DNA of 29,232 nucleotides from NCBI GenBank assembly GCA_009731375.1, contig BJOX01000098.1:534186-563417 (forward strand), read 5' to 3'. A program made the position numbers and the translations under genes. The notes under the pieces were generated by a model. It ran no database searches, was not told the origin of the DNA, and worked only from the letters and a program-made list of their open reading frames with translations. Origin of the DNA: Paulinella micropora. Its lineage: Eukaryota; Cercozoa; Imbricatea; Euglyphida. Of the stretch, positions 1-9,453 are shown in pieces; the first letter of the stretch is position 1; every line of letters begins with the position of its first letter.

Positions 1-100
1 GACCGGTATGTTCAATGAAAATACTGGTGGCACCGACGGGAATCGAACTGGCGACAGGGCCCAGATGGTAGAACTTGACCACTGGGCTATCACGGTGTCC
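1..100 (-). mobile_element. tRNA-derived SINE, copy 1 (truncated by window edge)
   Basis: Read on the minus strand this starts at 100 with GGACACC and holds a polymerase III A-box-like TAGCCCAGTGG and a B-box-like AGTTCGATTCC, then a short 3' part with the ACCAGTATTTTCATTG unit. It is nearly identical to the copies ending at 8988 and 11884. The body runs off the left edge. Directly right of its 5' end is (AAT)n, as in the other copies. It has the orientation of the host gene and is not a functional tRNA gene, because the anticodon arm does not fold cleanly. Confidence 0.75.
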
Positions 101-110
101 AATAATAATG

Positions 111-194
<84 letters not shown>

Positions 195-374
195 ATAATA
201 TAGCAATAATGAACAATACTAATACTAATAGTAATACTTATACTAATACTAATACTAATACTAATACTTACTCTAATACTGATTAATATACTGATACGGA
301 TGCTAGTTCCTCAGTTACTACGGCTACCACTAGCACTATTATTATTATCATTATTATTATTAGTATTATTATAA

Positions 375-428
<54 letters not shown>

Positions 429-442
429 TGTTGTTGTTGTTA

Positions 443-491
<49 letters not shown>

Positions 492-538
492 TGTTGTTGT
501 TGTTGTTATTGTTATTATTATTATTATTATTATTGTTA

Positions 539-585
<47 letters not shown>

Positions 586-661
586 CCATCATCATCATCA
601 TCATCATTTTATTATTATTATCATCATTATATTATTATTACTATTACTATTATTATTATTA

Positions 662-696
<35 letters not shown>

Positions 697-697
697 G

Positions 698-754
<57 letters not shown>

Positions 755-817
755 TTATTATTATTATCATCACTATCATGATAATGATCAGGACTACTAA
801 TATGCACAAGCAATTAC
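101..817. repeat. Trinucleotide microsatellite block (AAT/AGT/ATT/ACT)
   Basis: Runs of AAT, AGT, then ACTAAT hexamers (about 215-285), then ATT with GTT interruptions (about 340-660) and ACT (about 697-750). It lies in the intron downstream (minus strand) of the exon at 818-948. Open frames across it only translate the repeat into homopolymers of Leu, Asn or Ser. Confidence 0.9.
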
Positions 818-948
818 CTGGTGGCGGTGGCAATATCTGAGTCCCCCACCGCCTTTCTCACAGCGGCCTCGCAGTTCTGCCATTCTGTCCTCAGTAACTC
901 CTCCACCGATGTTTGCAGCTCAATGAACTCTGCCACAGGCAGCTCTAT
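818..948 (-). CDS. Exon 19 of the large minus-strand gene
   Basis: The minus-strand reading enters in phase 0 after the acceptor TGATAG at 949-954 and runs 43 codons plus 2 nt to the donor CCAG|GTAATT, exiting in phase 2. It begins IELPVAEFIELQTS and continues into a helical, charged stretch (EELLRTEWQNCEAAVRKAV). The acceptor's pyrimidine tract is the (TATC)n microsatellite itself. The first 12 or so codons are echoed five times in the upstream intron (3170-4032). The gene continues leftwards beyond the window. Function unknown. Confidence 0.65.
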
Positions 949-953
949 CTATC

Positions 954-1021
<68 letters not shown>

Positions 1022-1086
1022 TAGATAGATAGATTAGATAGGGATAGGGATAGAATAGGACAGGATAGGATAGGATAGGATTATCT

Positions 1087-1120
<34 letters not shown>

Positions 1121-1263
1121 AAGATAGATAGAGATAGGATAGATAGGGATAGGGATAGGGATAGAATAGGATAGGATAGGATAGGACAGGATAGGATAGG
1201 ATAGGATAGAATAGGATAGGATAGGATAGGATAGGATAGTTAGATAGATAGATGGATGGATGA

Positions 1264-1321
<58 letters not shown>

Positions 1322-1350
1322 TGATAGATTGATAGGAGAGGTTAGGAGAG

Positions 1351-1400
<50 letters not shown>
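949..1400. repeat. (GATA)n / (GGATA)n microsatellite block
   Basis: Plus strand reads GATA units with internal stretches of AGGAT pentamers (about 1040-1080 and 1130-1235). On the gene strand this is (TATC)n and supplies the polypyrimidine tract of exon 19. Confidence 0.9.
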
Positions 1401-1402
<2 letters not shown>

Positions 1403-1714
1403 TTGTGTTGATCTAGGAGGGATGCGTAGCCAGAAGGCCATGGGCGTCCTACCAGGAGGCATCCTCGGCATCCTCGGCTCAGGCCTGCCTTCGCCCTCCT
1501 GGCTCCCTCATAGCCACTGGCCAGAGGAGGGATCCACTTACCAAGCACGAAGTGCAGGGTAAGTACCTTTTATGGGAGAGCTCAAAGGAAACACCCAACG
1601 CCAGAGTTACCCATCGTGCCACAGTTACCCATCGTGCAACGGGGATGATGTGTAGTTTGCTCTAGGAGGGATGGAAATCGTCGCGCTGGTTGGCGGCGTA
1701 GACCTTCCCTCCAT
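1401..1714 (-). mobile_element. High-complexity island inserted in (TATC)n, probable retroelement 3' end
   Basis: About 310 bp of GC-balanced unique sequence bounded on both sides by the tetranucleotide array. On the minus strand it ends GATCAACACAATATC running straight into (TATC)n, the same polarity as the recognisable retrotransposon copies. It contains a short near-duplication (GATGGGTAACT twice, about 1601-1640). No coding domain is visible. The class is inferred from the junction pattern only. Confidence 0.4.
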
Positions 1715-1761
<47 letters not shown>

Positions 1762-2149
1762 GGATGGATGGATAGATAGATAGATGGATAGATAGATGGA
1801 TAGATAGATGGCTCAGACAGTAGAATAGATAGATTAGACAGATAGTTAGATATATTAGACAGATAGTTAGATAGATTAGACAGACAGACAGATAGATAGA
1901 CAGACAGATAGATAGATAGATAGATAGATAGATAGTTAGATAGTTAGATAGATAGTTAGATAGACAGATGGATAGACAGATGGATAGACAGATAGATAGA
2001 CAAATAGATAGACAAATAGATAGACAGATAGATAGACAGATAGATAGACAGATAGATAGACAGATAGATAGACAGATAAACAGATAGATAGACAGATAGA
2101 TAGACAGATAGATAGACAGATAGATAGATAGACAGACAGATAGATAGAC

Positions 2150-2197
<48 letters not shown>
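1715..2197. repeat. (GATA)n microsatellite with ACAG-type variants
   Basis: Tetranucleotide array of GATA with GACA variants (about 1880-2140) and a few GATG units. It separates two insertion islands. Confidence 0.9.
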
Positions 2198-2198
<1 letters not shown>

Positions 2199-2972
2199 TG
2201 TTTGGTCTATCAGCGCTGTATATCCGAGGACATAGGCATCCATTCCACCCGCCTCCAGTTGGGCACTTAGCTTGAGATGGGCACTTAGCCCACCCATTCC
2301 TGGCTGGATGGGCGGGCTAAGTCAATCCAGACACGTACAGGAGCACGTGCCTCCCCAGGCTTGCCCCGGGGCCCGCCTTTTGCGGGGGCCGGACTATATC
2401 TTAAAGGTCTCCTTGCTAATATGCCTTACCAGCACACAGGGAAATCTCCACTCCCGTTTAGTCTCTGAACCTGTCCCATTTGTGGCGACGGAGGACTACC
2501 GGGCCAGCTGCAGTGGTGACAGAAGTGGTCCGACGTCGAGAGTAGTGGCTATTTGCCGTAACCACTGGTCACTAAACTCAAGTCGGAACACAAAGTCACT
2601 AAGGCAGCCAGCCAAGGAGGTAGTCGCACCGAGTAAGAGCCAAGCGCGGTCTTGGCCTGACTAAGGGACTTGGCTGCGGATTGCCCAATCCTTTGAGTTT
2701 TTACCATCCGACGAGCGTTGCATCGCCTGCTTCACCTCGGTTTCCCGGAGGCCGCGGTATCAAAGGCTCTCAGGACTTTCCCGCAGTTTGAGAGTGTATC
2801 GAGGGCCCATGACACCGTCACTTACGGTAGGTAGTCATCAGCCCTGGCCAATCCCGCTGCACCAGCTGTGCCCATCACGAGCGACGTTGCGCTCTTTACA
2901 GCTGGTGAAGGGCTGAAAGGGGGTTTGGTTTTAGGCCGGAGCACTGAGCAGCCGGCCCCCTGCATTCCCCCC
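2198..2972 (-). mobile_element. Retroelement-like island (family K relative) in (TATC)n
   Basis: About 775 bp of complex sequence. Its minus-strand 5' part (about 2925-2965) matches the starts of the islands at 15949 and 19571 (CAGTGCTCCGGCCTAAAACC). Its minus-strand 3' end reads CTGATAGACCAAACATATC into (TATC)n, shared with the ends at 16920-16952 and about 13510-13550. A 130-codon plus-strand frame (2272-2664) resembles nothing I know. Most likely non-autonomous or 5'-truncated. Confidence 0.5.
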
Positions 2973-2999
2973 AGATAGATAGATAGATAGGTAGGTAGG

Positions 3000-3052
<53 letters not shown>

Positions 3053-3169
3053 GGATAGATAAACATACATACCTTCGTAGTAAATACCTAAGCTTAGACA
3101 TGCACGCAAATTATTACATACACACATACATACAAAAACATTGCATTTATTATACACATATTTACATAC
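2973..3169. repeat. (GATA)n then (ACAT)n intronic repeats
   Basis: GATA/GGTA array to about 3060, then degenerate ACAT repeats. On the gene strand the latter read (TATG)n and carry the GTATGT donor-like site of mini-exon a at 3164-3169. Confidence 0.8.
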
Positions 3170-3217
3170 ATAGATACAGTAATGCAGCTCAACAAACTCC
3201 GCCAAGGGCAGTTCCAT
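3170..3217 (-). CDS. Candidate 48-nt mini-exon (copy a of exon 19 start)
   Basis: Minus strand: acceptor GTGATAG, then 16 codons reading MELPLAEFVELHYCIY, then a donor-like GTATGT. Entry and exit are both phase 0, so it could sit between exon 18 (exit phase 0) and exon 19 (entry phase 0) without breaking the frame. The first 12 codons closely match the start of exon 19. It may be a used exon, an alternative exon or a fossil copy; sequence alone cannot decide. Confidence 0.45.
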
Positions 3218-3287
3218 CTATCACAGACAAACATAGCTTTTACATACATCCATACATACATACAAATAAACATATATACACACATAC

Positions 3288-3335
3288 ATAGAAACTGTAA
3301 TACAGCTCCACAGCCTTCGCCACGGGCAGCTTCGC
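3288..3335 (-). CDS. Candidate 48-nt mini-exon (copy b)
   Basis: Minus strand: acceptor GCGATAG, 16 codons reading AKLPVAKAVELYYSFY, donor-like GTATGTGTG. Phase 0-0 and the same length as copy a, although several residues differ (Lys for Glu, Ala for Phe). Base changes without an indel are compatible with, but do not prove, coding constraint. Confidence 0.45.
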
Positions 3336-3348
3336 CTATCGCAGACAA

Positions 3349-3388
<40 letters not shown>

Positions 3389-3599
3389 GTATACATACAT
3401 ATATATACATACAAAAATATTCATTATATATATATGTATATATATATATTATATTATATATTATATATATACATACAATATAAATATATACAAATATGTA
3501 TATATGAGTTCGTGGTAAACATCAACTTAAACATGCATGCACAATCATAACATACAAACATGCATACATAGACATACATATAATGCATTTATTTCATAC

Positions 3600-3647
3600 A
3601 TAGGTCATGCAATACAGCTCCACAAACTTTGCTAAGGGCAGTTCCAC
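3600..3647 (-). CDS. Candidate 48-nt mini-exon (copy c)
   Basis: Minus strand: acceptor AGTATAG, 16 codons reading VELPLAKFVELYCMTY, donor-like GTATGA. Phase 0-0. The acceptor is shifted by a 5-nt insertion (TATAG added after the TGATAG seen in the other copies), yet exon length and frame are kept. Confidence 0.45.
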
Positions 3648-3786
3648 CTATACTATCACAGACAAACATACATGCGTATGTTCAGAAGTTTACACACGCA
3701 CGCATAGTTATTGCATACGTACATACATACAAACATATATACATAGACATAATTACAATGCATTTCTTACACACATATCTAAATAC

Positions 3787-3837
3787 ATAAATACAGTAAT
3801 ACAGCCTCAACAAACTCTCCGCCAAAGGCAGTTGCAC
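3787..3837 (-). pseudogene. Decayed mini-exon copy d
   Basis: Minus-strand relative of the 48-nt copies, here 51 nt. Two small insertions total 3 nt and restore the frame. It reads VQLPLAESLLRLYYCIY. The acceptor has lost its AG (TGATAT instead of TGATAG), so it is probably not spliced. It is followed by GTATTT. Confidence 0.45.
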
Positions 3838-3985
3838 ATATCACAGACACAACATCCATGCGTGCGTATGTATTTATTAATAAGTTCACACATGCATGCA
3901 TAGTTATCACGTACATACATACATACTATGCATTCATTACGTTCATTACATACATACATACATACATACATACATGCATGCATAC

Positions 3986-4032
3986 ATAGATACTATAATA
4001 CAGCTCCACAAACTCCGCCACGGGGGTAGCTC
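3986..4032 (-). pseudogene. Decayed mini-exon copy e
   Basis: Minus-strand relative of the mini-exons with acceptor TGATAG and donor-like GTATGC, but 47 nt long owing to an indel near its start. Inclusion would shift the frame. It is the copy nearest exon 18. Confidence 0.45.
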
Positions 4033-4156
4033 CTATCACAGATAAACATACATGCGTACGTCCTAGGTACGTAAGCTACACATGCATACGCACATAAGTC
4101 AATAGACAAACATACATACAATACATACATACACACATGCGCACACCTAGTATTAC

Positions 4157-4297
4157 CTCGAGCGTGAGATCGATCTGCTCTTCGATCAATTTCTTGCTGT
4201 TTTTCAAGATGGTATCCACAAAGCTGAGATCGCTTGACCAATTAACACTCTTAACACTTGCAACTGCTGCAGCTGGCGACTCCCCCGGCTCACCCTC
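4157..4297 (-). CDS. Exon 18 of the large minus-strand gene
   Basis: 47 codons, phase 0 at both ends: acceptor CATGCAG and donor GAG|GTAATA. It starts [11 protein letters not shown], a flexible acidic/Ala segment, followed by an amphipathic helix-like part ([19 protein letters not shown]). Its first 30 or so nt match the motif that recurs, in both orientations, at 4503-5101. Function unknown. Confidence 0.7.
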
Positions 4298-4326
4298 CTG
4301 CATGCATACATCAGCTCATGAGTGTA

Positions 4327-4388
<62 letters not shown>

Positions 4389-4543
4389 TGTGTGTGTGTG
4401 TGTGTCTGTGTGTGTGTGTGTGTATGTGTGTGTGTGTGTATGTACTATATTATATATATACATATATATATATATATAGATATTGATTTATTTATTTATT
4501 TATTTCCGGCTAACCCTCCTGCATGCATATATTCGCTTATACG

Positions 4544-4576
<33 letters not shown>

Positions 4577-4653
4577 ACATATATTATATATATACATATA
4601 TATATATATATCACCCTCCTGCATGCATATATTAGCTTATGCGTATATATATA

Positions 4654-4727
<74 letters not shown>

Positions 4728-4760
4728 GTGTACACTATTCAACGTAAAATATTTACACAT
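4298..4760. repeat. Intronic TA / TG dinucleotide arrays with exon-end-like motifs
   Basis: (TA)n and (TG)n arrays alternate with two short copies (4503-4528, 4611-4630) of the ACCCTCCTGCATGCAT motif that also spans exon 18's acceptor at 4268-4308. These copies have the same orientation as the exon 18 one. Plus-strand frames through here are repeat translations. Confidence 0.75.
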
Positions 4761-4763
4761 GTA

Positions 4764-4764
<1 letters not shown>

Positions 4765-4834
<70 letters not shown>

Positions 4835-4835
4835 C
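4765..4835. repeat. (AGT)n microsatellite
   Basis: About 23 near-perfect AGT units; the complement of the (ACT)n array at 5100-5180 lies 270 bp away, so the two could pair in one transcript. Confidence 0.9.
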
Positions 4836-4863
4836 TTTCAAGACATACATACATACATACATA

Positions 4864-5101
4864 CAAGAGGGTGAGTCAGGGGAGCCACCACAAGAATAAA
4901 TACAAACATAAATTATACATACAATATTACATACAAATACACATATATACGAGCAGGACTGTGAACCGGGTGACGCGCCAGCTGGAAAAATGCATACATG
5001 CATATATTACTTTAAATACATATACATGCACAAACATGAGTATATGCAGGTATATATATACATGCACAGGAGGGTGAATCGCGGGAGGCGCCAGTTGGAG
5101 C
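4864..5101 (-). repeat. Three inverted copies of the exon 18 start motif
   Basis: At 4864-4893, 4954-4985 and 5066-5101 the plus strand reads variants of CAGGAGGGTGARYCGG, which is the minus-strand start of exon 18. These copies are therefore inverted relative to the exon. Read on the gene strand they resemble a coding end (GASPGSQSCSY, GGSPDSPSCMY, GASRDSPSC); two run directly into GTATGT- or GTATAT-like donors, and the same segment of exon 7 (PPGASTDPPLH then GTACAC) looks similar. The 4985 copy has a good acceptor (TTTTTCCAG). Confidence 0.55.
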
Positions 5102-5111
5102 TACTACTACA

Positions 5112-5181
<70 letters not shown>

Positions 5182-5402
5182 ATTGATTGTTGTCTACTGC
5201 ATTTGCTCATATCACTTGTGTTCTTCTTAGATATTGCTCCTGTCCTTTTGATTTTGCCAGCTTGTGAATTTTTGCTCCTGTTTTGGTCAGTTGATGTCAT
5301 TTTGGTTGATGTTTGGTGTCGTTGTCAACAATTTCAAACCATTCCAAACCACGATGGCCAATGTATGCATGCATGCGTGTATGCATGTTGGTATGTATGT
5401 AC
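5102..5402. other. (ACT)n array and unassigned intronic sequence
   Basis: (ACT)n to 5180, then about 170 bp of T-rich complex sequence (5181-5350) with no convincing splice-bounded frame, then a short TATG/CATG region abutting the exon 17 donor. The 5181-5350 part may be an old insertion; I see no domain. Confidence 0.5.
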
Positions 5403-5510
5403 CTGTCTTTTGACCTCGACTAAGGTAGGCCCCAGCGCATTCTGAATGAGGGCAAGTGTCTTGTCCTTCAGGTGCCGGAAATGCTTGCTTTCTACGTTGA
5501 CGAGCCAATC
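5403..5510 (-). CDS. Exon 17 of the large minus-strand gene
   Basis: 36 codons, phase 0 at both ends: acceptor CATATAG and donor AGACAG|GTACAT. It reads DWLVNVESKHFRHLKDK then TLALIQNALGPTLVEV, a likely amphipathic helix pair. The donor is immediately followed by (TACA)n. No known domain recognised. Confidence 0.75.
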
Positions 5511-5532
5511 CTATATGTGCAGAGAAAGAGAG

Positions 5533-5607
<75 letters not shown>

Positions 5608-6207
5608 GATGATGCGGGGATGGAAGGGAGGGAGGGAAGGAGATAGATTTTATGTTATGTCATGTTATCTGATGTTATGTCATGTTATGTTATGTTATTT
5701 TATGTTATGCTATGCTATGTTATGTTATGTTATGTTATGTCATGTTATGTCATGTTATGTTATGCTATGCTATGTTATGTTATGTTATGTTATGTTACTT
5801 TATGTTATGTAATGTTATGTCATGTTATGTAATGTTATGTCATGTAATGTTATGTTACGTCATGTTATGTTATGTTATGTCATGTCATGTCATGTCATGT
5901 TATGTTATGCTATGTTATGTTATGTTATGTTATGTTATGTTATGTTATGTTATGTTATGTTATGTTATGTTATGTCATGTTATGTCATGTTATTTTATGT
6001 TATGTTATGTTATGTTATGTCATGTTATGTCATGTTATGCTATGTTATGTTATGTTATGTCATGTCATGTTATGTTATGTCATGTTATGTTATGTTATGT
6101 CATGTCATGTTATGTTATGTTATGTCATGTCGATAGATATGTCTTACATGTCTTACATGTATTTATATATACAGAGAGACAGGATGGACTTTTTTTCTTT
6201 CCTTGAT

Positions 6208-6254
<47 letters not shown>

Positions 6255-6490
6255 GTCTTTCTTTCTGTCTTTCTTTCTGTCTTTCTTTCTGTCTTTCTTT
6301 TCAAGTATATATCTACCTACCTTCCTAGTAATACCTATCTATCGATCTACCTACCTACCTTCCTATCTATCCATCTTTCTCAAAGAAAGAAAGAACCAAG
6401 AGAAAGGGATGTATATGTGTATGTATATGTATATGTATATGTACATGTATATGTATATGTACATGTACATGTACATGTACATGTATATAC

Positions 6491-6585
<95 letters not shown>

Positions 6586-6590
6586 CGGAC
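5511..6590. repeat. Microsatellite-only intron: (GA)n, G50, (TATGT)n, (TTTC)n, (TATATG)n
   Basis: In order: (GA)n 5519-5556; a 50-nt uninterrupted G run 5557-5606; a TATGT pentanucleotide array 5650-6130 with TATGC/CATGT variants, open in several frames as a repeat artefact (MLCYV); (TTTC)n 6200-6300; mixed CTAC/CTAT to 6375; and a TATATG hexamer array 6411-6586. Nothing gene-like. Confidence 0.9.
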
Positions 6591-6830
6591 CTCGAAGTGT
6601 CGTACAGAGTCGGTCACTGCGGTGAGCTCAGTCGGCCTTTGGTGTTTTTGGTCCGTAATTGCTGCCGCTTTGCTAGCGGCTGCTGCTGCAGCTTTCAGCT
6701 CAGCTGGCCTTTGCTCACTCAAGGATGCCAGTTGGCCCTTGCCTTTGCCGCTGCCAGATTTCCAAGATTTGTTCATTTTCTTTTTCTTGCTCCCCTTCCT
6801 TTCAATGTCTCCCGGACGGAGCGCCTGGCC
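6591..6830 (-). CDS. Exon 16 of the large minus-strand gene
   Basis: 80 codons, phase 0 at both ends: acceptor AGCTTATAG and donor TTCGAG|GTCCGT. It starts [18 protein letters not shown], strongly basic and nuclear-localisation-like, then a Gly/Ser/Lys linker ([10 protein letters not shown]), an Ala-rich helix ([14 protein letters not shown]) and a polar end. Composition suggests a disordered linker between the helical regions of exons 15 and 17. The upstream frame is closed by a stop before the acceptor, which fixes this boundary. Confidence 0.7.
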
Positions 6831-6899
6831 CTATAAGCTTGGCGCTGTACTGACCGCAGCCAAAGGATAGCAATCCTAGGCAATTTTGCAAATTCATGG

Positions 6900-7458
6900 C
6901 TTGCCCATTGTGAGGCATGCGAGTAATATGCGTTGAATGGTGGCAAGTACGTTGCTGTGTATGGTGGCAGCTGCGCGAAGTAAGTTGTGGTGTGTGGTGG
7001 CGGCTGTGCGAGTAAGTTGATGTGTGGTGTGACATCTGTGCGAGTAAGTTGCAGTGTGTCGTGGCAGCTGTGCCAGTAAGCTGCGGTGTGGAAGCTGTGC
7101 CCGTAAGTTACAGTATGTGATGGCAGCTGTGTGAGTAGGTTGCGGTGTGTGGTGCGACCGCTGTGCGAGTAAGCTGTTATCTCGTGTGAAAGCTGTACGA
7201 GTATGCGATGTGTGATGTTACAGCTGTGCAAGTAAGCTGTGACAACTGTGCGAGTAAGCTGTGGTGGGTGCAGTGGTGGCAGCTGTGTGAAGTAAGCTGT
7301 GGTGGGTGCAGTGGTGGCAGCTGTGTGTAGAATGTAGAGGCAGCTGTGCGAGTAACTTGCCTTGTGTGGTGGCAGCTGTGCGAGTAAGTTTGCCGTGTGC
7401 GGTGGCAGCTGTGCGAGTAAGTTTGCCGTGCATGGTGGCAGCTGCAGTATGCATGTGG
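6900..7458. repeat. Minisatellite, about 16 diverged units of 25-38 bp
   Basis: Plus-strand unit is roughly GTGTGTGGTGGCAGCTGTGC followed by GAGTAAGTTGC. It begins about 7 nt inside the intron after the exon 15 donor and fills nearly all of it. On the gene strand each unit carries a CTCGCACAG acceptor-like site. The exon 15 frame stays open through about half of it (to 7177), as does a second minus frame (6773-7492). Confidence 0.85.
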
Positions 7459-7464
7459 TCTTAC

Positions 7465-8088
7465 TCTCGGCTGTGGCCAGAGCTCCTGCCACACGTCATC
7501 AAACTGCTTGAACCTTTCCAGCTGGACCATGACCTGCGCAGCCTTGGTATATTCGAACACGCCCATAAACTTGACCAACTTGGCCTCTCGCACGCGGAAG
7601 CGCTCGTCAATTCGCTTGGCAATGTTGGCGAGCTCGGTTGTGAGCTGAAAGCCCTCCAGCACATCGTTGAGCACCATTGCAGACTGACACATGGTCAGGA
7701 TCTTGAACGCTACATACAGCAGCTTATCGTCTTCATTATCATTCTCTTGGCGAGAGTAAAAGAACTTCTTTGGGGACAACTTGTCCAAGTTAATTTTGTC
7801 TCTCAGGTAGGTACAGATTACAGCATTGTACTTCAGGAATATGCTCTGGTCCGCTGCCTCCTTGAAGGGCTTGACAATGGCCAAAATCTTATCGAACTGC
7901 ATGCTGTTGAGGTACTCATTCATGTGTTGGTCTAAGTTGTTTTTCCGCGCGGCATGGTCTGTTTTCAGTTTCGTGAGCTGGTGGGCCAAGCCGCCCCTGC
8001 CAAATGCTTTATCAAGCTGAGTAGCACAATCCAGTTGCGCAATGGTCGACTCACAGGCAGGGTAGTTGGGAACACTGAGGTACTTGAC
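7465..8088 (-). CDS. Exon 15 of the large minus-strand gene
   Basis: 208 codons, phase 0 at both ends: acceptor CACGTAG and donor CCGAGA|GTAAGA. It starts VKYLSVPNYPACESTIAQLD and is helical throughout, with a polar run SRQENDNEDDK near its middle and several heptad-like segments (HAARKNNLDQHMNEYLNSM; ELANIAKRIDERFRVREAK). Composition is typical of a helical-repeat or coiled-coil scaffold, but I recognise no family and see no catalytic motif. Without splicing the frame would run on 95 codons into the minisatellite as a His/Ser/Cys-rich tail. Confidence 0.8.
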
Positions 8089-8566
8089 CTACGTGTGCAT
8101 ATTATTCATTTATTTATTTCTTTATTTATTTATTTATTTATTCATTTATTTATTCATTTATTTATTCATTCATTTATTTATTTATTTATTTATTTATTCA
8201 TTTATTCATTCATTCATTCATTCATTCATTTATTTATTTATTATTTATTTATTTATTTGTTTGTCTGTTGCTGGTTTGTTTGTTTATTTATTTAATTTAT
8301 TTAATTTATTTAATTTATGAATTTATTTAATTGATTGAATTTATTCATTTATTAATTTATTAATTTATTAATTAATTTATTAATTAATTTATTAATTAAT
8401 TTATTAATTAATTTATTAATTAATTTATTAATTTATTTATTTATTTACTTATTATTTATTTATTTATTTATTTATTTGTTTATATATTATTGTGCATTAT
8501 TACAGTTACAATGATAATAATTTAACAATGTTAAAGTAATAAATAATGATAATAATAATAACAATA

Positions 8567-8603
<37 letters not shown>

Positions 8604-8620
8604 TAATATAATAATAATAA

Positions 8621-8662
<42 letters not shown>

Positions 8663-8720
8663 CAGTAGTAGTAGTAGTAATAATAATAATAATAATAATA
8701 AGAATAATAATATAATAATA
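8089..8720. repeat. (ATTT)n, (TTAAT)n and (AAT)/(AGT)n arrays
   Basis: ATTT array with ATTC variants 8100-8290, an AT-only TTAATTAAT zone 8330-8440, ATTT to 8485, then AAT, AGT and AAT arrays (8540-8720) that flank the 3' end of SINE copy 2. Confidence 0.9.
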
Positions 8721-8988
8721 GTGCTTCTCTGTCAATGGCTGATGCATTTCTGCACATGCGCCTCCATCGTCTCACCCGTGAGGGGAGTACGAAGAATTGA
8801 CGATAAGCTCTAATGACACCCCCGCAAGGGCAGTTCCAACACTTCCAGACGGGCCGGTATGTTCAATGAAAATACTGGTCCAGAAATAGACCGGTATGTT
8901 CAATGAAAATACTGGTGGCACCGACGGGAATCGAACTGGCGACAGGGCCCAGATGGTAGAACTTGACCACTGGGCTATCACGGTGTCC
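8721..8988 (-). mobile_element. tRNA-derived SINE, copy 2 (full length)
   Basis: Minus strand 5' end GGACACCGTGATAGCCC at 8988, A-box TAGCCCAGTGG, B-box AGTTCGATTCC, then two tandem copies of a 26-bp unit (8856-8881 and 8891-8916). A unique 3' body follows (about 8721-8855) ending GAGAAGCAC at (TATTAT)n. About 268 bp. Flanked by (AAT)n on both sides with no obvious separate target-site duplication. Confidence 0.85.
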
Positions 8989-8991
8989 ATA

Positions 8992-9049
<58 letters not shown>

Positions 9050-9157
9050 GTACAAATAATAATAATAATGATAATAATAATAATAATAATAATAATATAA
9101 TAATAATAATAAATAGTAATAAATAGTAATGATAATAAACAGTAATGAATAGTAATG

Positions 9158-9212
<55 letters not shown>

Positions 9213-9247
9213 AAATACAAATACAAATACTAATACTAATAATAATG

Positions 9248-9305
<58 letters not shown>

Positions 9306-9373
9306 TAATAATAGCTAGGGGCTGCGCCAACACCTGAAAGGATGGTTTGAAAATTGCGGTGCGCGAAGCGCAG
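8989..9373. repeat. (AAT)n microsatellite and a short unique tail
   Basis: AAT array with ATG and ACA interruptions to about 9312, then 60 bp of complex sequence (GGGGCTGCGCCAACACC...) leading into the poly-C tract. Confidence 0.85.
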
Positions 9374-9443
<70 letters not shown>

Positions 9444-9453
9444 NNNNNNNNNN
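9374..9453. other. 70-nt poly-C run ending at a 10-N gap
   Basis: Uninterrupted C from 9374 to 9443, then ten N. The run stops exactly at the gap, so its length is an assembly lower bound or an artefact. Confidence 0.9.

Noticed and set aside
2272-2664. 130-codon plus-strand frame as a gene
   Set aside because: It lies antisense within a repeat-family island, shows no domain or splice context, and is probably a chance frame in GC-rich sequence.
5181-5350. Additional exon between exons 16 and 18
   Set aside because: Complex sequence but no splice-bounded open segment with a phase fitting exons 17 and 18; left as unassigned.
8721-8988. Functional tRNA genes at the SINE 5' ends
   Set aside because: A and B boxes are present, but the anticodon arm is irregular, the unit continues into a shared non-tRNA body, and it is repeated four times next to AAT tracts.
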